Below, one piece after another: positions 31,011 through 40,434 of a DNA stretch of 64,000 nucleotides (position 1 is its first letter; the number at the start of each line of letters is the position of its first letter). A model generated the notes under the pieces. That model did no database searches. It had not been told where the DNA came from and worked only from the letters and a program-made list of their open reading frames with translations. The stretch is from Micromonospora rosaria (lineage in GTDB: Bacteria; Actinomycetota; Actinomycetes; Mycobacteriales; Micromonosporaceae). Where the stretch lies: contig NZ_LRQV01000011.1 in NCBI RefSeq assembly GCF_001567585.1, positions 27,338 through 91,337 on the forward strand, in the 5' to 3' direction. Both the position numbers and the translations under genes were made by a program.

Positions 31011-31949
31011 TCAGCCGAAAAGCGCGCTGACCGACTCACCGTTGTGGATCCGGCGTACCGCCTCGGCCAGCGCGGGCGCGACCGAGAGCACCTTCAGCTT
31101 CGGCACCCGCTTCGCGGCCGGGATCGGCACCGTGTTGGTGCAGACGATCTCCGTCACCCCCTGCTGGTCGCTCAGCCGGTTCAGCGCGCCGCTGGAGAAC
31201 AGGCCGTGGGTGCAGGCCAGCCGGATCGACCGGACCTCCAACTCCCGCAGGTGCTCCATCAGCTCGATCACGGTGCTGCCCTTGGCGATCTCGTCGTCCA
31301 GGACGATGACGTCCCGGTCCACCACGTCCCCGATCACCGCGCTGATCTGCACCCGGTCGTCGCTGAACCGCTGCTTGGCCCCGGCCGCGACCGGGGTGCC
31401 GAGCATCCGGGCGAAGGCCGCCGCCTCCTTCGCGTTGCCCAGGTCCGGCGAGACCACCACGGTGTCGCTCAGGTCGTACTGCCGGAAGTGGGTGGCCAGT
31501 TCGCGCAGCGCGTGCAGGTGGTCCACCGGCACCGCGAAGAACCCGTGCACCTGCGGCGAGTGCAGGGTCATCGCCAGTACCCGGTTCGCCCCGGCCGAGG
31601 TGAGCAGGTCGGCGACGAGCCGGCCGCCGATGGAGATGCGCGGGGCGTCCTTCTTGTCCGACCGGGCGTACGCGTAGTGCGGCAGCACCACGGTGATCCG
31701 GCGGGCCGACGCGCCCCGGGCCGCGTCGATCATGAGCAGCAGCTCGACCAGGTTCTCCTGCACCGGCGGGACCAGCGGCTGGATCAGGAAGACGTCCCGC
31801 TCCCGGCAGTTCGCCTGGAGCTGCACCTCCAGGCAGTCGTTGGCGAACCGGGACACCCGTACCGGGTGCAACGGGACGCCGAGGTGGGTGCAGATCTCGG
31901 CGGCCAGGTCGGGATGGGCGGTTCCGCTGAACACGGCAATCTCACGCAC
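31011..31949 (-). CDS. Ribose-phosphate pyrophosphokinase-like protein, divergent
   Basis: The 312-residue protein is homologous to PRPP synthetase end to end: [68 protein letters not shown]. Two key loops differ from the canonical enzyme: [14 protein letters not shown] replaces SPDxGGxxRAR, and [11 protein letters not shown] replaces the PRPP-binding DDxxxTAGT. It could be a specialised paralogue with another substrate or a regulatory role. The GTG at 31949 lies 7 bases after TACCAT on the minus strand, so is probably leaderless. Confidence 0.85.
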   Translation of the reverse strand: MREIAVFSGTAHPDLAAEICTHLGVPLHPVRVSRFANDCLEVQLQANCRERDVFLIQPLVPPVQENLVELLLMIDAARGASARRITVVLPHYAYARSDKKDAPRISIGGRLVADLLTSAGANRVLAMTLHSPQVHGFFAVPVDHLHALRELATHFRQYDLSDTVVVSPDLGNAKEAAAFARMLGTPVAAGAKQRFSDDRVQISAVIGDVVDRDVIVLDDEIAKGSTVIELMEHLRELEVRSIRLACTHGLFSSGALNRLSDQQGVTEIVCTNTVPIPAAKRVPKLKVLSVAPALAEAVRRIHNGESVSALFG

Positions 31950-32071
31950 GCCCTGGATGGTACGAACGGGACCGGGCGGCCCACGTCACGCCCCGCCGGC
32001 GGTCGCCGCCGCACCGCGTCCCCCGCCTCGCGTGCGCTGCGCGGCGCCCCGGGGTCCGGTACGGTGCTGCG

Positions 32072-33556
32072 GTGACCCCGCCGTACGTCGCCGCCATCGA
32101 CCAGGGCACCACCTCGTCCCGCTGCATCGTGTTCGACCGGGCCGGGGAGATCGTCTCCGTGGCGCAGCGCGAGCACCGGCAGATCTTCCCCCGACCGGGC
32201 TGGGTGGAGCACGACGCCGAGGAGATCTGGGCCAACGTGCAACAGGTCGTCCGGGAGGCGCTGGCCGCCGCCGGGACCGACCCGACCGGGCTCGCCGCGG
32301 TGGGCATCACCAACCAGCGGGAGACCACCGTGGTGTGGGACCGGGCCACCGGCCGCCCGGTGGCCAACGCGATCGTCTGGCAGGACACCCGCACCGGGCC
32401 GCAGTTGCGCGAGCTGGACCGGGCGTACGGCGAGCAGCGGGTGCGCGAGCGCACCGGCCTCATCCTGGCCACGTACTTCGCCGGGCCGAAGCTGCGCTGG
32501 CTGCTGGAGCACACCGAGGGGCTGCGGGAACGCGCCGAGCGCGGCGAGGTCCTCTTCGGCACGATGGACACCTGGCTGATCTGGAAGCTGACCGGCCGGC
32601 ACGTCACCGACGTGACCAACGCCAGCCGGACCATGCTGATGGACCTGCGCACCCTCGACTGGGATCCCGAGCTGCTGGACGCGCTGGGCGTCCCGGCGGC
32701 GATGCTGCCGGAGATCCGATCCTCCGCCGAGGTTTACGGCACCGCCGAGGGGGTGCTCGCCGGGGTGCCGGTGGCCAGCGCGCTCGGCGACCAACAGGCC
32801 GCCCTGTTCGGGCAGACCTGCTTCTCCGCCGGTGAGGCCAAGTGCACCTACGGCACCGGCAGCTTCCTGCTGCTCAACACCGGCACCGGGCCGGTCACCT
32901 CCCGGCACGGCCTGCTCACCACGGTCGCGTACCGGATCGACGGCCAGCCGGCCGTCTACGCCCTGGAGGGCGCGATCGCGGTGACCGGGGCGCTGGTGCA
33001 GTGGCTCCGGGACAACCTCGGCCTGATCTCCACCGCCGCCGAGGTGGAGGAGCTGGCCCGGACCGTGGACGACAACGGTGGCTGCTACGTGGTGCCGGCC
33101 TTCTCCGGGTTGTTCGCGCCGCACTGGCGCAGCGACGCCCGGGGGGTGATCGCCGGGCTCACCGGGTACATCACCAAGGGCCACCTGGCGCGGGCGGTGC
33201 TGGAGGCGTCGGCCTGGCAGACCCGCGAGGTGGTGGACGCGATGAACGCCGACTCGGACGTCGCGCTGCGCCGGCTGCGGGTGGACGGCGGGATGACCGC
33301 CAACGGGCTGCTGATGCAGTTCCTCGCCGACGTGCTGGACGTGCCGGTGGTCCGGTCCCGGATCACCGAGACCACCTGCCTCGGCGCCGCGTACGCGGCC
33401 GGCCTGGCGGTCGGCTTCTGGCCGGACCTGGACACCCTGCGCGGCCAGTGGCGCTCCGACGCGCAGTGGGAGGCCACCATGGACCCCGGGCAGCGGGAGC
33501 GGGAGCTGCGCCAGTGGGGCAAGGCGGTGCAGCGGAGTCTCGACTGGGCCGAGTAG
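32072..33556 (+). CDS. glpK: Glycerol kinase
   Basis: GlpK phosphorylates glycerol to glycerol-3-phosphate. The 494-residue FGGY kinase has [80 protein letters not shown] and [20 protein letters not shown], essentially a full match. The GTG at 32072 lies 6 bases after TACGGT (32060-32065), so it is probably leaderless. No glycerol facilitator or dehydrogenase gene adjoins it. Confidence 0.97.
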   Translation: MTPPYVAAIDQGTTSSRCIVFDRAGEIVSVAQREHRQIFPRPGWVEHDAEEIWANVQQVVREALAAAGTDPTGLAAVGITNQRETTVVWDRATGRPVANAIVWQDTRTGPQLRELDRAYGEQRVRERTGLILATYFAGPKLRWLLEHTEGLRERAERGEVLFGTMDTWLIWKLTGRHVTDVTNASRTMLMDLRTLDWDPELLDALGVPAAMLPEIRSSAEVYGTAEGVLAGVPVASALGDQQAALFGQTCFSAGEAKCTYGTGSFLLLNTGTGPVTSRHGLLTTVAYRIDGQPAVYALEGAIAVTGALVQWLRDNLGLISTAAEVEELARTVDDNGGCYVVPAFSGLFAPHWRSDARGVIAGLTGYITKGHLARAVLEASAWQTREVVDAMNADSDVALRRLRVDGGMTANGLLMQFLADVLDVPVVRSRITETTCLGAAYAAGLAVGFWPDLDTLRGQWRSDAQWEATMDPGQRERELRQWGKAVQRSLDWAE

Positions 33557-33566
33557 GCCCGGTGGG

Positions 33567-34400
33567 TCACTCCCAGCGGTTGCCGGTGAGCGTCTCGTAC
33601 ACCTCGACGTACCGGGCCCGGGTCGCCTCGACCACGTCCGCCGGCACCTCGGGCGCCGGGGGACGCTTGTCCCAGCCGCTGCTGGCGGCCCAGTCCCGGA
33701 CGTACTGCTTGTCGAAGGAGAACTGGGCCCGCCCCGGCTGGTACGACTCGGCCGGCCAGAACCGGGACGAGTCGGAGGTGAGCACCTCGTCGGCGAGGAC
33801 CAGGGTGCCGTCCGGCGCCCAGCCCAGCTCGATCTTGGTGTCGGCGACCAGGATGCCCCGGTCGGCGGCCAGCTCGGCGCCCCGGCAGTAGACGCCGATG
33901 GTGATCTGGCGCAGCCGCTCGGCGGTCTCCGCGCCGACCTTGTCCACCACCTCGGCGAAGCTGATCGGCTCGTCGTGCTCCCCGGCCGGCGCCTTGGTCG
34001 ACGGGGTGAAGATCGGCTCCGGCAGGATCGACGCCTCGACCAGGCCCCGGGGCAGTTCCAGCCCGGAGACCGCGCCGGTGCGCTGGTACTCGGCGAAGCC
34101 ACCGCCGGTCAGGTAACCCCGGGCCACGCACTCGACCGGGACCATCTCCAGCCGGCGGCAGCGGATCGCCCGCCCGGCGAACTCGGCCGGCACGTCGGTG
34201 CTGGACAGGACGTGGTGCGGGACCAGGTCGGCGAGCTGCTCGAACCACCACAGCGACAACGCGGTGAGCAGCCGGCCCTTGTCCGGGATCGGCGTCGGCA
34301 GCACGACGTCGTAGACCGAGATCCGGTCGGACGCGACGAGGATGAGATCGTCACCGTCGGCGTAGACGTCCCGGACCTTGCCCGAGTGCAGAAGCTCCAC
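33567..34400 (-). CDS. purC: SAICAR synthetase (phosphoribosylaminoimidazole-succinocarboxamide synthase)
   Basis: PurC condenses CAIR with aspartate in purine synthesis. The 277-residue protein has LLHSGKVRDVYADGDDLILV, ASDRISVYDVVLPTPIPDKG, VECVARGYLTGGGFAEYQRT, FTPSTKAPAGEHDEPISF, ILVADTKIELGWAPDG and SRFWPAESYQPGRAQFSFDK, so the whole family pattern is present. The GTG at 34400 has no Shine-Dalgarno; TGTACT ends 6 bases upstream. It is convergent with glpK, 10 bases apart. Confidence 0.97.
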   Translation of the reverse strand: MELLHSGKVRDVYADGDDLILVASDRISVYDVVLPTPIPDKGRLLTALSLWWFEQLADLVPHHVLSSTDVPAEFAGRAIRCRRLEMVPVECVARGYLTGGGFAEYQRTGAVSGLELPRGLVEASILPEPIFTPSTKAPAGEHDEPISFAEVVDKVGAETAERLRQITIGVYCRGAELAADRGILVADTKIELGWAPDGTLVLADEVLTSDSSRFWPAESYQPGRAQFSFDKQYVRDWAASSGWDKRPPAPEVPADVVEATRARYVEVYETLTGNRWE

Positions 34401-34621
34401 GGCCCTAGTACACCACGCAGTACCGCAGTGTCCGGCGTCACACCGGCGGTCGGGCCCGGCCGACCGGACGCCCTCCGACAACCACGACGACCGTCGATCG
34501 GCTGACCGTACGGGCCGGTGATCGCTGCCGGTCCGGCGGATGGCCGGCCGTTGACACCCCCGCGCGCCACCTGTGTAAATGGTCCGACCGCGTGCACTGC
34601 TCGGCACCGAGGAGCCTCCCC

Positions 34622-35956
34622 TTGCCCGCCGCCCGACGAACCCCACCGTCCCCTCCGGACGCCGACCCCGGCCGCCGCCGGGTCCTCGCCGCGGTCCTGG
34701 GCCTGCCGGCACTGTCCACCGGCGCCCTCGCCGGGTGCACCGAGAACCGGGCCGCCCTGGTGGAGGACGAGTCGGTGGAGCTGTCCGTCTTCTGGTGGGG
34801 CAGCCCGCAACGGGCGGAGAGCACCGAACGGGCGCTGGCGCTGTACACCGCCCGCAACCCCCGGGTCACCTTCCGGGTCACCTGGCAGGCCAACCCCGGG
34901 TACTACGAGCGGCTCGCCACCCAGGCCGCCGGCGGTAACCCGCCCGACCTGCTCCAGATCGACGACAACTTCCTCGCCGAGTACGCCCAGCGGGAGATCC
35001 TGCTCGACCTGACCGGGCACGTCGCGGACAGCCGGCTGGACCTGCGCGCGCTGCCGGAGAGCCTGGCCGCCTACGCCGAGGTGGAGGGCCGCACCATGGC
35101 CGTGGCCGCCGCGCAGAACACCCCCGCGCTGGCCTTCAACCGGACCCTGCTGCGCCGGATCGGGGTACCCGAGCCCCGGATGGGCATGTCCTACCAGGAG
35201 TACCTCGACTGGGCCGGGCAGGTCACCCGGGCCAGCGACGGCAGGGTCGCCGGCACCATGGACCCGTCCGGGGACTACCGGCCGTTCTGGCTGTGGCTGC
35301 GGACCCGCAACGCCGAGCTGTACCGGGGGCGGCGGCTCGGGTTCGACATCTCGCACGCGGTCGAGTGGTTCGACCTGTGGCAGCAGGCCCGGTCGGCACG
35401 GGTCACGCCGAGCCTGGAGCTGATCGCCCGCGCGGTCGACGGCGACCCGTCCCGGCAACTCGTCGTCACCGGGGACACCGCGGCCTCGTTCATCTGGTCC
35501 AACCAGCTCGCCGACCTGCAGAGCCACACCAGGGACGAACTCGACCTGGTGAGCTGCCCCGGCCCACCGGCGGCCCACTGGGCGCGGGCGTCGATGTACT
35601 GGGCGGCCTTCCGGGGCACCCGCCACCCGGACGCCGTCGTCGACGTGATCAACTTCCTCACCAACAACCTGGAGGTCGGCCGGACGCTCGGCATCGAACG
35701 CGGGCTGAGCGCCAACCTCGGTGTCCGGCGGTACGTGCAGCAGAACCTCACCGACCCGGCGGTCAAGCGCTCGGCCGCCTTCGAGGCGACCCTGGCCAAC
35801 CGGTTCGGCCCGGCACCCGCGCCACCGCCCAAGGGCCACGCCAAGGTCCGCCGGCTGCTGACCTCGGCGGCGGAGAGCGTGCAGCAGGGCGAGGCGACCA
35901 TCCGCGCCGCCGCCACCCGCTTCGTCAACGAGTCCGGCGCCGCCCTGGCCGAGTGA
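34622..35956 (+). CDS. Extracellular solute-binding lipoprotein (family 1, sugar type)
   Basis: A 444-residue substrate-binding protein. The N-terminus has GRRRVLAAVLGLPAL then STGALAGC, an RR-x-hydrophobic lipoprotein signal with the lipobox LAGC; Cys would be lipidated and the RR pair may make it Tat-dependent. ELSVFWWGSPQR, YTARNPRVTFRVTW, GGNPPDLLQIDDNFLAEYAQ and DPSGDYRPFWLWL are family-1 features, typical of carbohydrate ABC importers. The TTG at 34622 after GAGGAG is preferred to a GTG at 34592 that lacks a ribosome site. No permease or ATPase gene adjoins, so it may be an orphan or use remote permeases. Confidence 0.85.
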   Translation: MPAARRTPPSPPDADPGRRRVLAAVLGLPALSTGALAGCTENRAALVEDESVELSVFWWGSPQRAESTERALALYTARNPRVTFRVTWQANPGYYERLATQAAGGNPPDLLQIDDNFLAEYAQREILLDLTGHVADSRLDLRALPESLAAYAEVEGRTMAVAAAQNTPALAFNRTLLRRIGVPEPRMGMSYQEYLDWAGQVTRASDGRVAGTMDPSGDYRPFWLWLRTRNAELYRGRRLGFDISHAVEWFDLWQQARSARVTPSLELIARAVDGDPSRQLVVTGDTAASFIWSNQLADLQSHTRDELDLVSCPGPPAAHWARASMYWAAFRGTRHPDAVVDVINFLTNNLEVGRTLGIERGLSANLGVRRYVQQNLTDPAVKRSAAFEATLANRFGPAPAPPPKGHAKVRRLLTSAAESVQQGEATIRAAATRFVNESGAALAE

Positions 35957-36085
35957 CCCACCCCGGGCCCGCACCGGCCCGGTGACCCCCACCGCGCCGG
36001 TGGACGCCGCGCCGGGTCAACCGGGGCGGCGCGGGTCAGCGGGACACCGGGTCAAGCGGAAAGGCGGGCCACGCGGGAAGGCGGG

Positions 36086-36337
36086 TCAACGGGTCGGTGG
36101 GCCACCCCGCCGGCCGCGCATCAGGCGCACCAGCAGCAGGACGATCACCACGACCACCACCAGGCAGCAGAGCAGCCCGATCAGGCCGAAGCCGCGCCCG
36201 CCACGCCGCCGCGCCGCCTCCAGCACCACCTCCCCCGTGCCGGTGGACGCCCAGGCCGCCACGGGCACGAACACCGCCAGCGAGACCGTTCCCAGGACCG
36301 CGCCGAGCCGGCCCCACCATCTGCTCCAGGAAGACAT
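36086..36337 (-). CDS. Small secreted/membrane protein, function unknown
   Basis: An 83-residue protein. A signal-like segment (LGAVLGTVSLAVFVPVAAWA, about 11-30) is followed by a short outside stretch (STGTGEVVLEAARRR) and a strongly hydrophobic helix (LIGLLCCLVVVVVIVLLLV, about 50-69) with a basic tail. The layout is a signal-anchored or double-spanning small membrane protein. GAGGATGAGGGG lies before the ATG at 36337; an ATG at 36346 is also possible. No family recognised. Confidence 0.6.
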   Translation of the reverse strand: MSSWSRWWGRLGAVLGTVSLAVFVPVAAWASTGTGEVVLEAARRRGGRGFGLIGLLCCLVVVVVIVLLLVRLMRGRRGGPPTR

Positions 36338-36530
36338 GCCCCTCATCCTCGCCCACCACCGCAACCCTGGCACCCCATACACCCACCCCCACCGACCCCA
36401 CCGCTCCCCCGGTCCCCGCCCGCCCCACCCCAGGCAGGCGTGACCACGGGGTTTCGGTCACCGAGGACGGATGGGGACGACCGAAGCCGTGTGATCACCG
36501 GGTGGCAGCGGGACGAAGGGTGGGAATGGC

Positions 36531-36567
36531 GAGAGTGCCCGGAGGAAGAATTCCTCCGGGCACTCTC
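36531..36567 (-). terminator. Terminator of the first initiator tRNA
   Basis: GAGAGTGCCCGGAGGAA and TTCCTCCGGGCACTCTC form a perfect 17-bp stem with a 3-base loop, 4 bases after the tRNA 3' end. Confidence 0.9.
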
Positions 36568-36570
36568 GGG

Positions 36571-36647
36571 TGGTAGCGGGGACAGGATTTGAACCTGCGA
36601 CCTCTGGGTTATGAGCCCAGCGAGCTACCGAGCTGCTCCACCCCGCG
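36571..36647 (-). tRNA. Initiator tRNA-Met (CAT), copy 1
   Basis: The minus strand gives a 77-base cloverleaf including an encoded CCA. The anticodon arm GGGCTCATAACCC carries CAT flanked by three G-C pairs, and the acceptor stem begins with an unpaired C1 facing T72. Both are marks of the initiator tRNA. The T-arm is GCAGGTTCAAATCCTGT. It is identical to the copy at 36887. Confidence 0.97.
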
Positions 36648-36849
36648 TCGGCTGTTGAAGCTTATCGCATGCGGTGGAGAGCGATCAGCCGGGGCCCCGA
36701 TTCACGCCGCCCGCCCCTACCGGCGGGTGGGCCGCGTCCGCCAGTAGGGGCTCAGGCGGCCGGGAGCGGCACGAGGCGGGGCGGAAGGCCGGGGATGGAG
36801 ATGGGCGCTCGGGACGAGCGCACGGGGGCTTCTGCGGGGGCGGATACGA

Positions 36850-36881
36850 AACGGCCCCGAGGAGTGATCCTCGGGGCCGTT
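36850..36881 (-). terminator. Terminator of the second initiator tRNA
   Basis: AACGGCCCCGAGGA (36850-36863) and TCCTCGGGGCCGTT (36868-36881) make a perfect 14-bp stem with a GTGA loop, 5 bases after the tRNA 3' end. Confidence 0.9.
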
Positions 36882-36886
36882 CGGTG

Positions 36887-36963
36887 TGGTAGCGGGGACA
36901 GGATTTGAACCTGCGACCTCTGGGTTATGAGCCCAGCGAGCTACCGAGCTGCTCCACCCCGCG
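36887..36963 (-). tRNA. Initiator tRNA-Met (CAT), copy 2
   Basis: Same 77-base sequence as the copy at 36571, with encoded CCA, C1-T72 mismatch and GGGCTCATAACCC anticodon arm. The 239 bases between the two tRNAs hold the terminator of this copy and the promoter region of the other; no gene is supported there. Confidence 0.97.
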
Positions 36964-37050
36964 TCGGTAGGACAACCGTAGCGCACCACCCCCCGGAGCC
37001 GCAAAACGGCCCCCTCCCCCGGCGTCGGCACCGCTCCCGGTACGCCGGAA

Positions 37051-37087
37051 CCCGTGGTCACGGCACCTGTCGTGCCGTGACCACGGG
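37051..37087 (-). terminator. Terminator of the UPF0182 gene
   Basis: CCCGTGGTCACGGCAC (37051-37066) and GTGCCGTGACCACGGG (37072-37087) form a perfect 16-bp stem with a CTGTC loop, 52 bases after the gene's stop. Confidence 0.88.
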
Positions 37088-37139
37088 TCCGTGGAGGGTG
37101 CCCGGCCGCGAGCGGCCGGGCGACGCTGCGCCGGGGCGG

Positions 37140-40100
37140 TCAGCCGCCGGACGGTGACGGTGACGCCGCCGGACTGCCGCTGGGTGCCGGGGTCGGCGAG
37201 GGGCCGGCCGCCTGCTGGGCCCGCTGGAACGCGGCCATCGCCTCGTCCAGCTTCTTCAGCGCCTCGCCGTACCGGGCGAAGTCGCCGGAGGTCTGCGCGG
37301 CCCGTACCTCGGTGATCGCGGTCTGCACCTGGCTCGCCGCCTCGGCCAGGTCACCGGTCATCGCCGGCGGCGGGGCCGGCGGGGTCTCCGGCGGGTTCTC
37401 GCCCTCGTCCGTGGTCGGCGGGGGCGCCTGGGCACCGGCCCGCTTGCCCTGCTCCACCAGCGCCTCGATGCCCTCCGACACGCTGTTGGCCAGCACCACG
37501 TACGAGCCGCCGTCACCGTAGGACATCAGCACCCGCTGCAACAGCGGCGGCGCGTTCTCCTGGTTGGTCTTGACGTAGACCGGCTCGACGTAGAGCATCC
37601 CGTTGCCGAACGGCAGGGAGAGCAGGTTGCCGTACTGCACCTGGGCCTGGTTCGAGGAGAGCAGGTTGAGCTGCTGCCGGATGTCGGCGTTGTTGGTCAT
37701 CTGCTGGTGCACCTGCACCGGACCCGAGATCCGGGTCTGGTCGGGCAGGTCCAGCACCTCCAGTTGCGGCTGACCGTCGACGTACGAACCGGTGATCAGC
37801 GCGGCGAGGTTCTGCCGGCCGTTCGGGGTGACCGCCGAGGTGAGCTGGAACCTCGGCGCGTCCTGGCCGGGGAACTGGGTGTAGAGGTAGTACGGGGGCT
37901 GCCGCTGGCCGCTGTCCGGGGCGTCCGGCACGCTCGGCACCTGCCAGAAGTCCTGGGCCGAGTAGAAGTCGCCCGGGTCGGTCACGTGGAACCGGGTGAG
38001 CAGGTTGCGCTGCACCTTGAACAGGTCCGCCGGGTACCGGAGGTGCTCCGTCAGCTCGGCCGGGATCTCCGCCTTCGGCTTGACCAGGTCGCCGCCGAAG
38101 GCCTTGTTCCAGGCCTTGAGCACCGGGTCGTTCTCGTCGAACTCGTACAGGGTGACGGTGCCGTCGTACGCGTCGACGGTGGCCTTCACCGAGTTGCGGA
38201 TGTAGGTGACGTTCTCCCGGGCGAGCTGGAAGGTGCCCCGGCCGGTCAGCTCGTCGGCGGTCTCCTGCTGGAGGTTGACCCGCTCGGCGTACGGGTAGGT
38301 CGCCGAGGTGGTGTAGCCGTCGATGATCCAGGTGACCCGACCGTTCACCACCGCCGGGTACGGGTCGCCGTCCACGGTCAGGAACGGCGCGACCTTCTCC
38401 ACCCGGTCCCGGGGGTTCCGCACGTAGAGCAGCTTCGAGTTCTCGTTGACCCGGTCGGAGAGGAGGAAGTTCGACTCCTGCTCCTTGATCGCGTACAGCA
38501 GGCGGCGGGGGAAGGAGCCGATCTCGACGCCACCGGAGCCGGTGTAGGTGTAGAACTCGCCGGGGCCGCCCTCGTCGCCGCTGTCGCCGACCGGCCGGTC
38601 GAACTCCGCGTTGCGCTCCGGGTCGGTCTGCCCGACGATCGCGTAGTCACCGGGCTCCATCCGCTCGCCGTAGTAGACCCGGGGCTGCTCGGTGGGGATG
38701 GTGTCGGCGTTGGAGGTGCAGCGCTCGCCCTGCGCGTTCTGCTCCTCCTGCTGCTCGTTGGCGTCGTCGAGGAAGCCGGAGACGAAGTACGGCTGCCCGC
38801 CGCAGACCACCTGGTTCGCCGGGGCGGCGACCAGGCCGTAGCCGTGGGTGTAGACGGTGTGCCGGTTGATCCAGGTGTTCTGCTGGCCGCTGAGCTGGCG
38901 GTAGTTGATCTCCCGGAGGCCGACCACGTAGTCCTGCGTCTTGCCGTTGACGGTGTACCGGTCGACGTCGAGCTTCTCGCCGAAGTCGTAGAACTGGCGG
39001 ACCTGCTGCCGCTGGGTGTAGGTCTCGGAGACCAGCTGCGGGTCGAGCAGGCGGATGTTCTGCACCACGGCGGTGTCGGTGGCCAGGCTCGCCGGTGGGG
39101 TGAGGTTGTTCGCCGCGTACCGCACCGGTTGGGTGGCCTCGATCCCGAACGCCGCCCGGGTCGCCTGGATGCTCCGCTCGATGTACTCCGCTTCCTTGTC
39201 CTTCTCGCTCGGCCGGACCTCGAAGGTCTGCACCGCCCAGGGGTAGATGCCGCCGATCGCCACGGCGGAGATCCCCAGCAGGGCCAGCGAGATGCCGGGC
39301 CAGACCAGGTTCCGCATCACCGCGTTGGAGAAGACGATGATGGCGATCGCCACCACCACGGAGATGTACGCCAGGATCTCCTTCGCCGGCAGCAACGCGT
39401 TGACGTCGGCGTACCCGGCGCCGTAGAGGTTGACGCCGTCGTTGTACTCCAGCAGCATCGCCCGCCGGTCCAGCACGTACGCGACCGCCTTGAGCAGCAC
39501 GAAGACGGCGACCAGCGAGGTCAGGTGGGCGCGCGCGGCATTGGTGATCCGGTCACCGACGCCCTGGAGCCGGATGCCGCCGTAGATGTAGTGCACGGCG
39601 AGCGCGCCGAGCAGGGCCAGCACCACGGCGGTGAAGCCGACGCCCAGCAGGTACCGCCAGAACGGCAACTGGAAGACGTAGAACCCGATGTCGACGCCGA
39701 ACTCCGGGTCCGTCGTCCCGAAGTCGCCACCGTTGCGGAAGAGCAGCCACTGGCTCCACCGGCTCTGCGCGGAGATCCCGGCGAAGATCCCGATGACCAC
39801 CGCCACCAGCGTGATCCACAGCCCGAGCCGGGGCCCGAGCAGCATCCGGTACCGCTCCAGGGTGGCCTGCTCGGCGGAGTGCGGGCGCAGCTTCGGCCGC
39901 ATCCGGTACGCCAGCCAGAGGTTGCCGCCGACGACGGCCGCCATCGCCAGACCGACCACCAGGAAGAGCACCACCTGGGTGATCAGCACCCCGGTGAAGA
40001 CCTCGGTGAACTGGACCTCGTCGAACCAGAGCCAGTCCGTGAAGGCCTGCACCCCCCAACTGAGCAGGGTGAACAGCAGAAACACCCCGACCAGCACACC

Positions 40101-40151
40101 GATCGTGACGCGTCCGCGTCGGCTCATCCTCGGCAGGGGGCTGCTACGCAT
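37140..40151 (-). CDS. UPF0182-family membrane protein
   Basis: The 1003-residue protein has about seven membrane helices in residues 10-310 (starting RGRVTIGVLVGVFLLFTLL), then a large extracytoplasmic domain (about 320-900). Diagnostic stretches are FTDWLWFDEVQFTEVF, DFGTTDPEFGVDIGFYVFQL, GVNLYGAGYADVNALLP, NYRQLSGQQNTWINRHTVYT-HGYG and PRVYYGERMEPGDYAIVGQT. A proline-rich tail (PPPTTDEGENPPETPP) and a coiled C-terminus end it. The family is widespread in actinomycetes and its role is unknown. In M. tuberculosis the counterpart (Rv3193c) also neighbours the Lon-PDZ gene. Confidence 0.95.
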   Translation of the reverse strand: MRSSPLPRMSRRGRVTIGVLVGVFLLFTLLSWGVQAFTDWLWFDEVQFTEVFTGVLITQVVLFLVVGLAMAAVVGGNLWLAYRMRPKLRPHSAEQATLERYRMLLGPRLGLWITLVAVVIGIFAGISAQSRWSQWLLFRNGGDFGTTDPEFGVDIGFYVFQLPFWRYLLGVGFTAVVLALLGALAVHYIYGGIRLQGVGDRITNAARAHLTSLVAVFVLLKAVAYVLDRRAMLLEYNDGVNLYGAGYADVNALLPAKEILAYISVVVAIAIIVFSNAVMRNLVWPGISLALLGISAVAIGGIYPWAVQTFEVRPSEKDKEAEYIERSIQATRAAFGIEATQPVRYAANNLTPPASLATDTAVVQNIRLLDPQLVSETYTQRQQVRQFYDFGEKLDVDRYTVNGKTQDYVVGLREINYRQLSGQQNTWINRHTVYTHGYGLVAAPANQVVCGGQPYFVSGFLDDANEQQEEQNAQGERCTSNADTIPTEQPRVYYGERMEPGDYAIVGQTDPERNAEFDRPVGDSGDEGGPGEFYTYTGSGGVEIGSFPRRLLYAIKEQESNFLLSDRVNENSKLLYVRNPRDRVEKVAPFLTVDGDPYPAVVNGRVTWIIDGYTTSATYPYAERVNLQQETADELTGRGTFQLARENVTYIRNSVKATVDAYDGTVTLYEFDENDPVLKAWNKAFGGDLVKPKAEIPAELTEHLRYPADLFKVQRNLLTRFHVTDPGDFYSAQDFWQVPSVPDAPDSGQRQPPYYLYTQFPGQDAPRFQLTSAVTPNGRQNLAALITGSYVDGQPQLEVLDLPDQTRISGPVQVHQQMTNNADIRQQLNLLSSNQAQVQYGNLLSLPFGNGMLYVEPVYVKTNQENAPPLLQRVLMSYGDGGSYVVLANSVSEGIEALVEQGKRAGAQAPPPTTDEGENPPETPPAPPPAMTGDLAEAASQVQTAITEVRAAQTSGDFARYGEALKKLDEAMAAFQRAQQAAGPSPTPAPSGSPAASPSPSGG

Positions 40152-40376
40152 GACCACTGTTAGGCTCCGCACGCTCGATTGATCGGCTCCGACCAGGCAC
40201 ACCAGAGTACGGGGTGTTCCTGAACGCGGACGGTCAAGGTCCGGCCACGATGCCCCCGCCCCGGTCCGGCGGTGTGGCGCGGACGGCGCACCGGGGCGGT
40301 CCGCCCCGGCCGGGCGGATCGACGGCGGTTGGTCCCGGTACGGCGGGAGCCGACCCGGACCGGCGACGGGCGGGCC

Positions 40377-40434
40377 CGGCCAGCAGCGGGTCGGCTGACC
40401 GGACGGGCCTGGTCAGCAGCGGGTCGGCTGACCA
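40377..40434. repeat. Direct repeat spanning the Lon-PDZ gene 3' end
   Basis: CAGCAGCGGGTCGGCTGACC occurs at 40380-40399 and again at 40415-40434. The second copy encodes the last residues of the protease (PTRC); the first lies beyond its stop. It looks like a recent short tandem duplication. The rest of the 40204-40412 gap is GC-rich without a gene. Confidence 0.6.

Noticed and set aside
36648..36886. A small gene between the two initiator tRNAs
   Set aside because: Short frames exist on both strands, but none has a ribosome site or protein-like composition; the space is filled by a terminator and promoter sequence.
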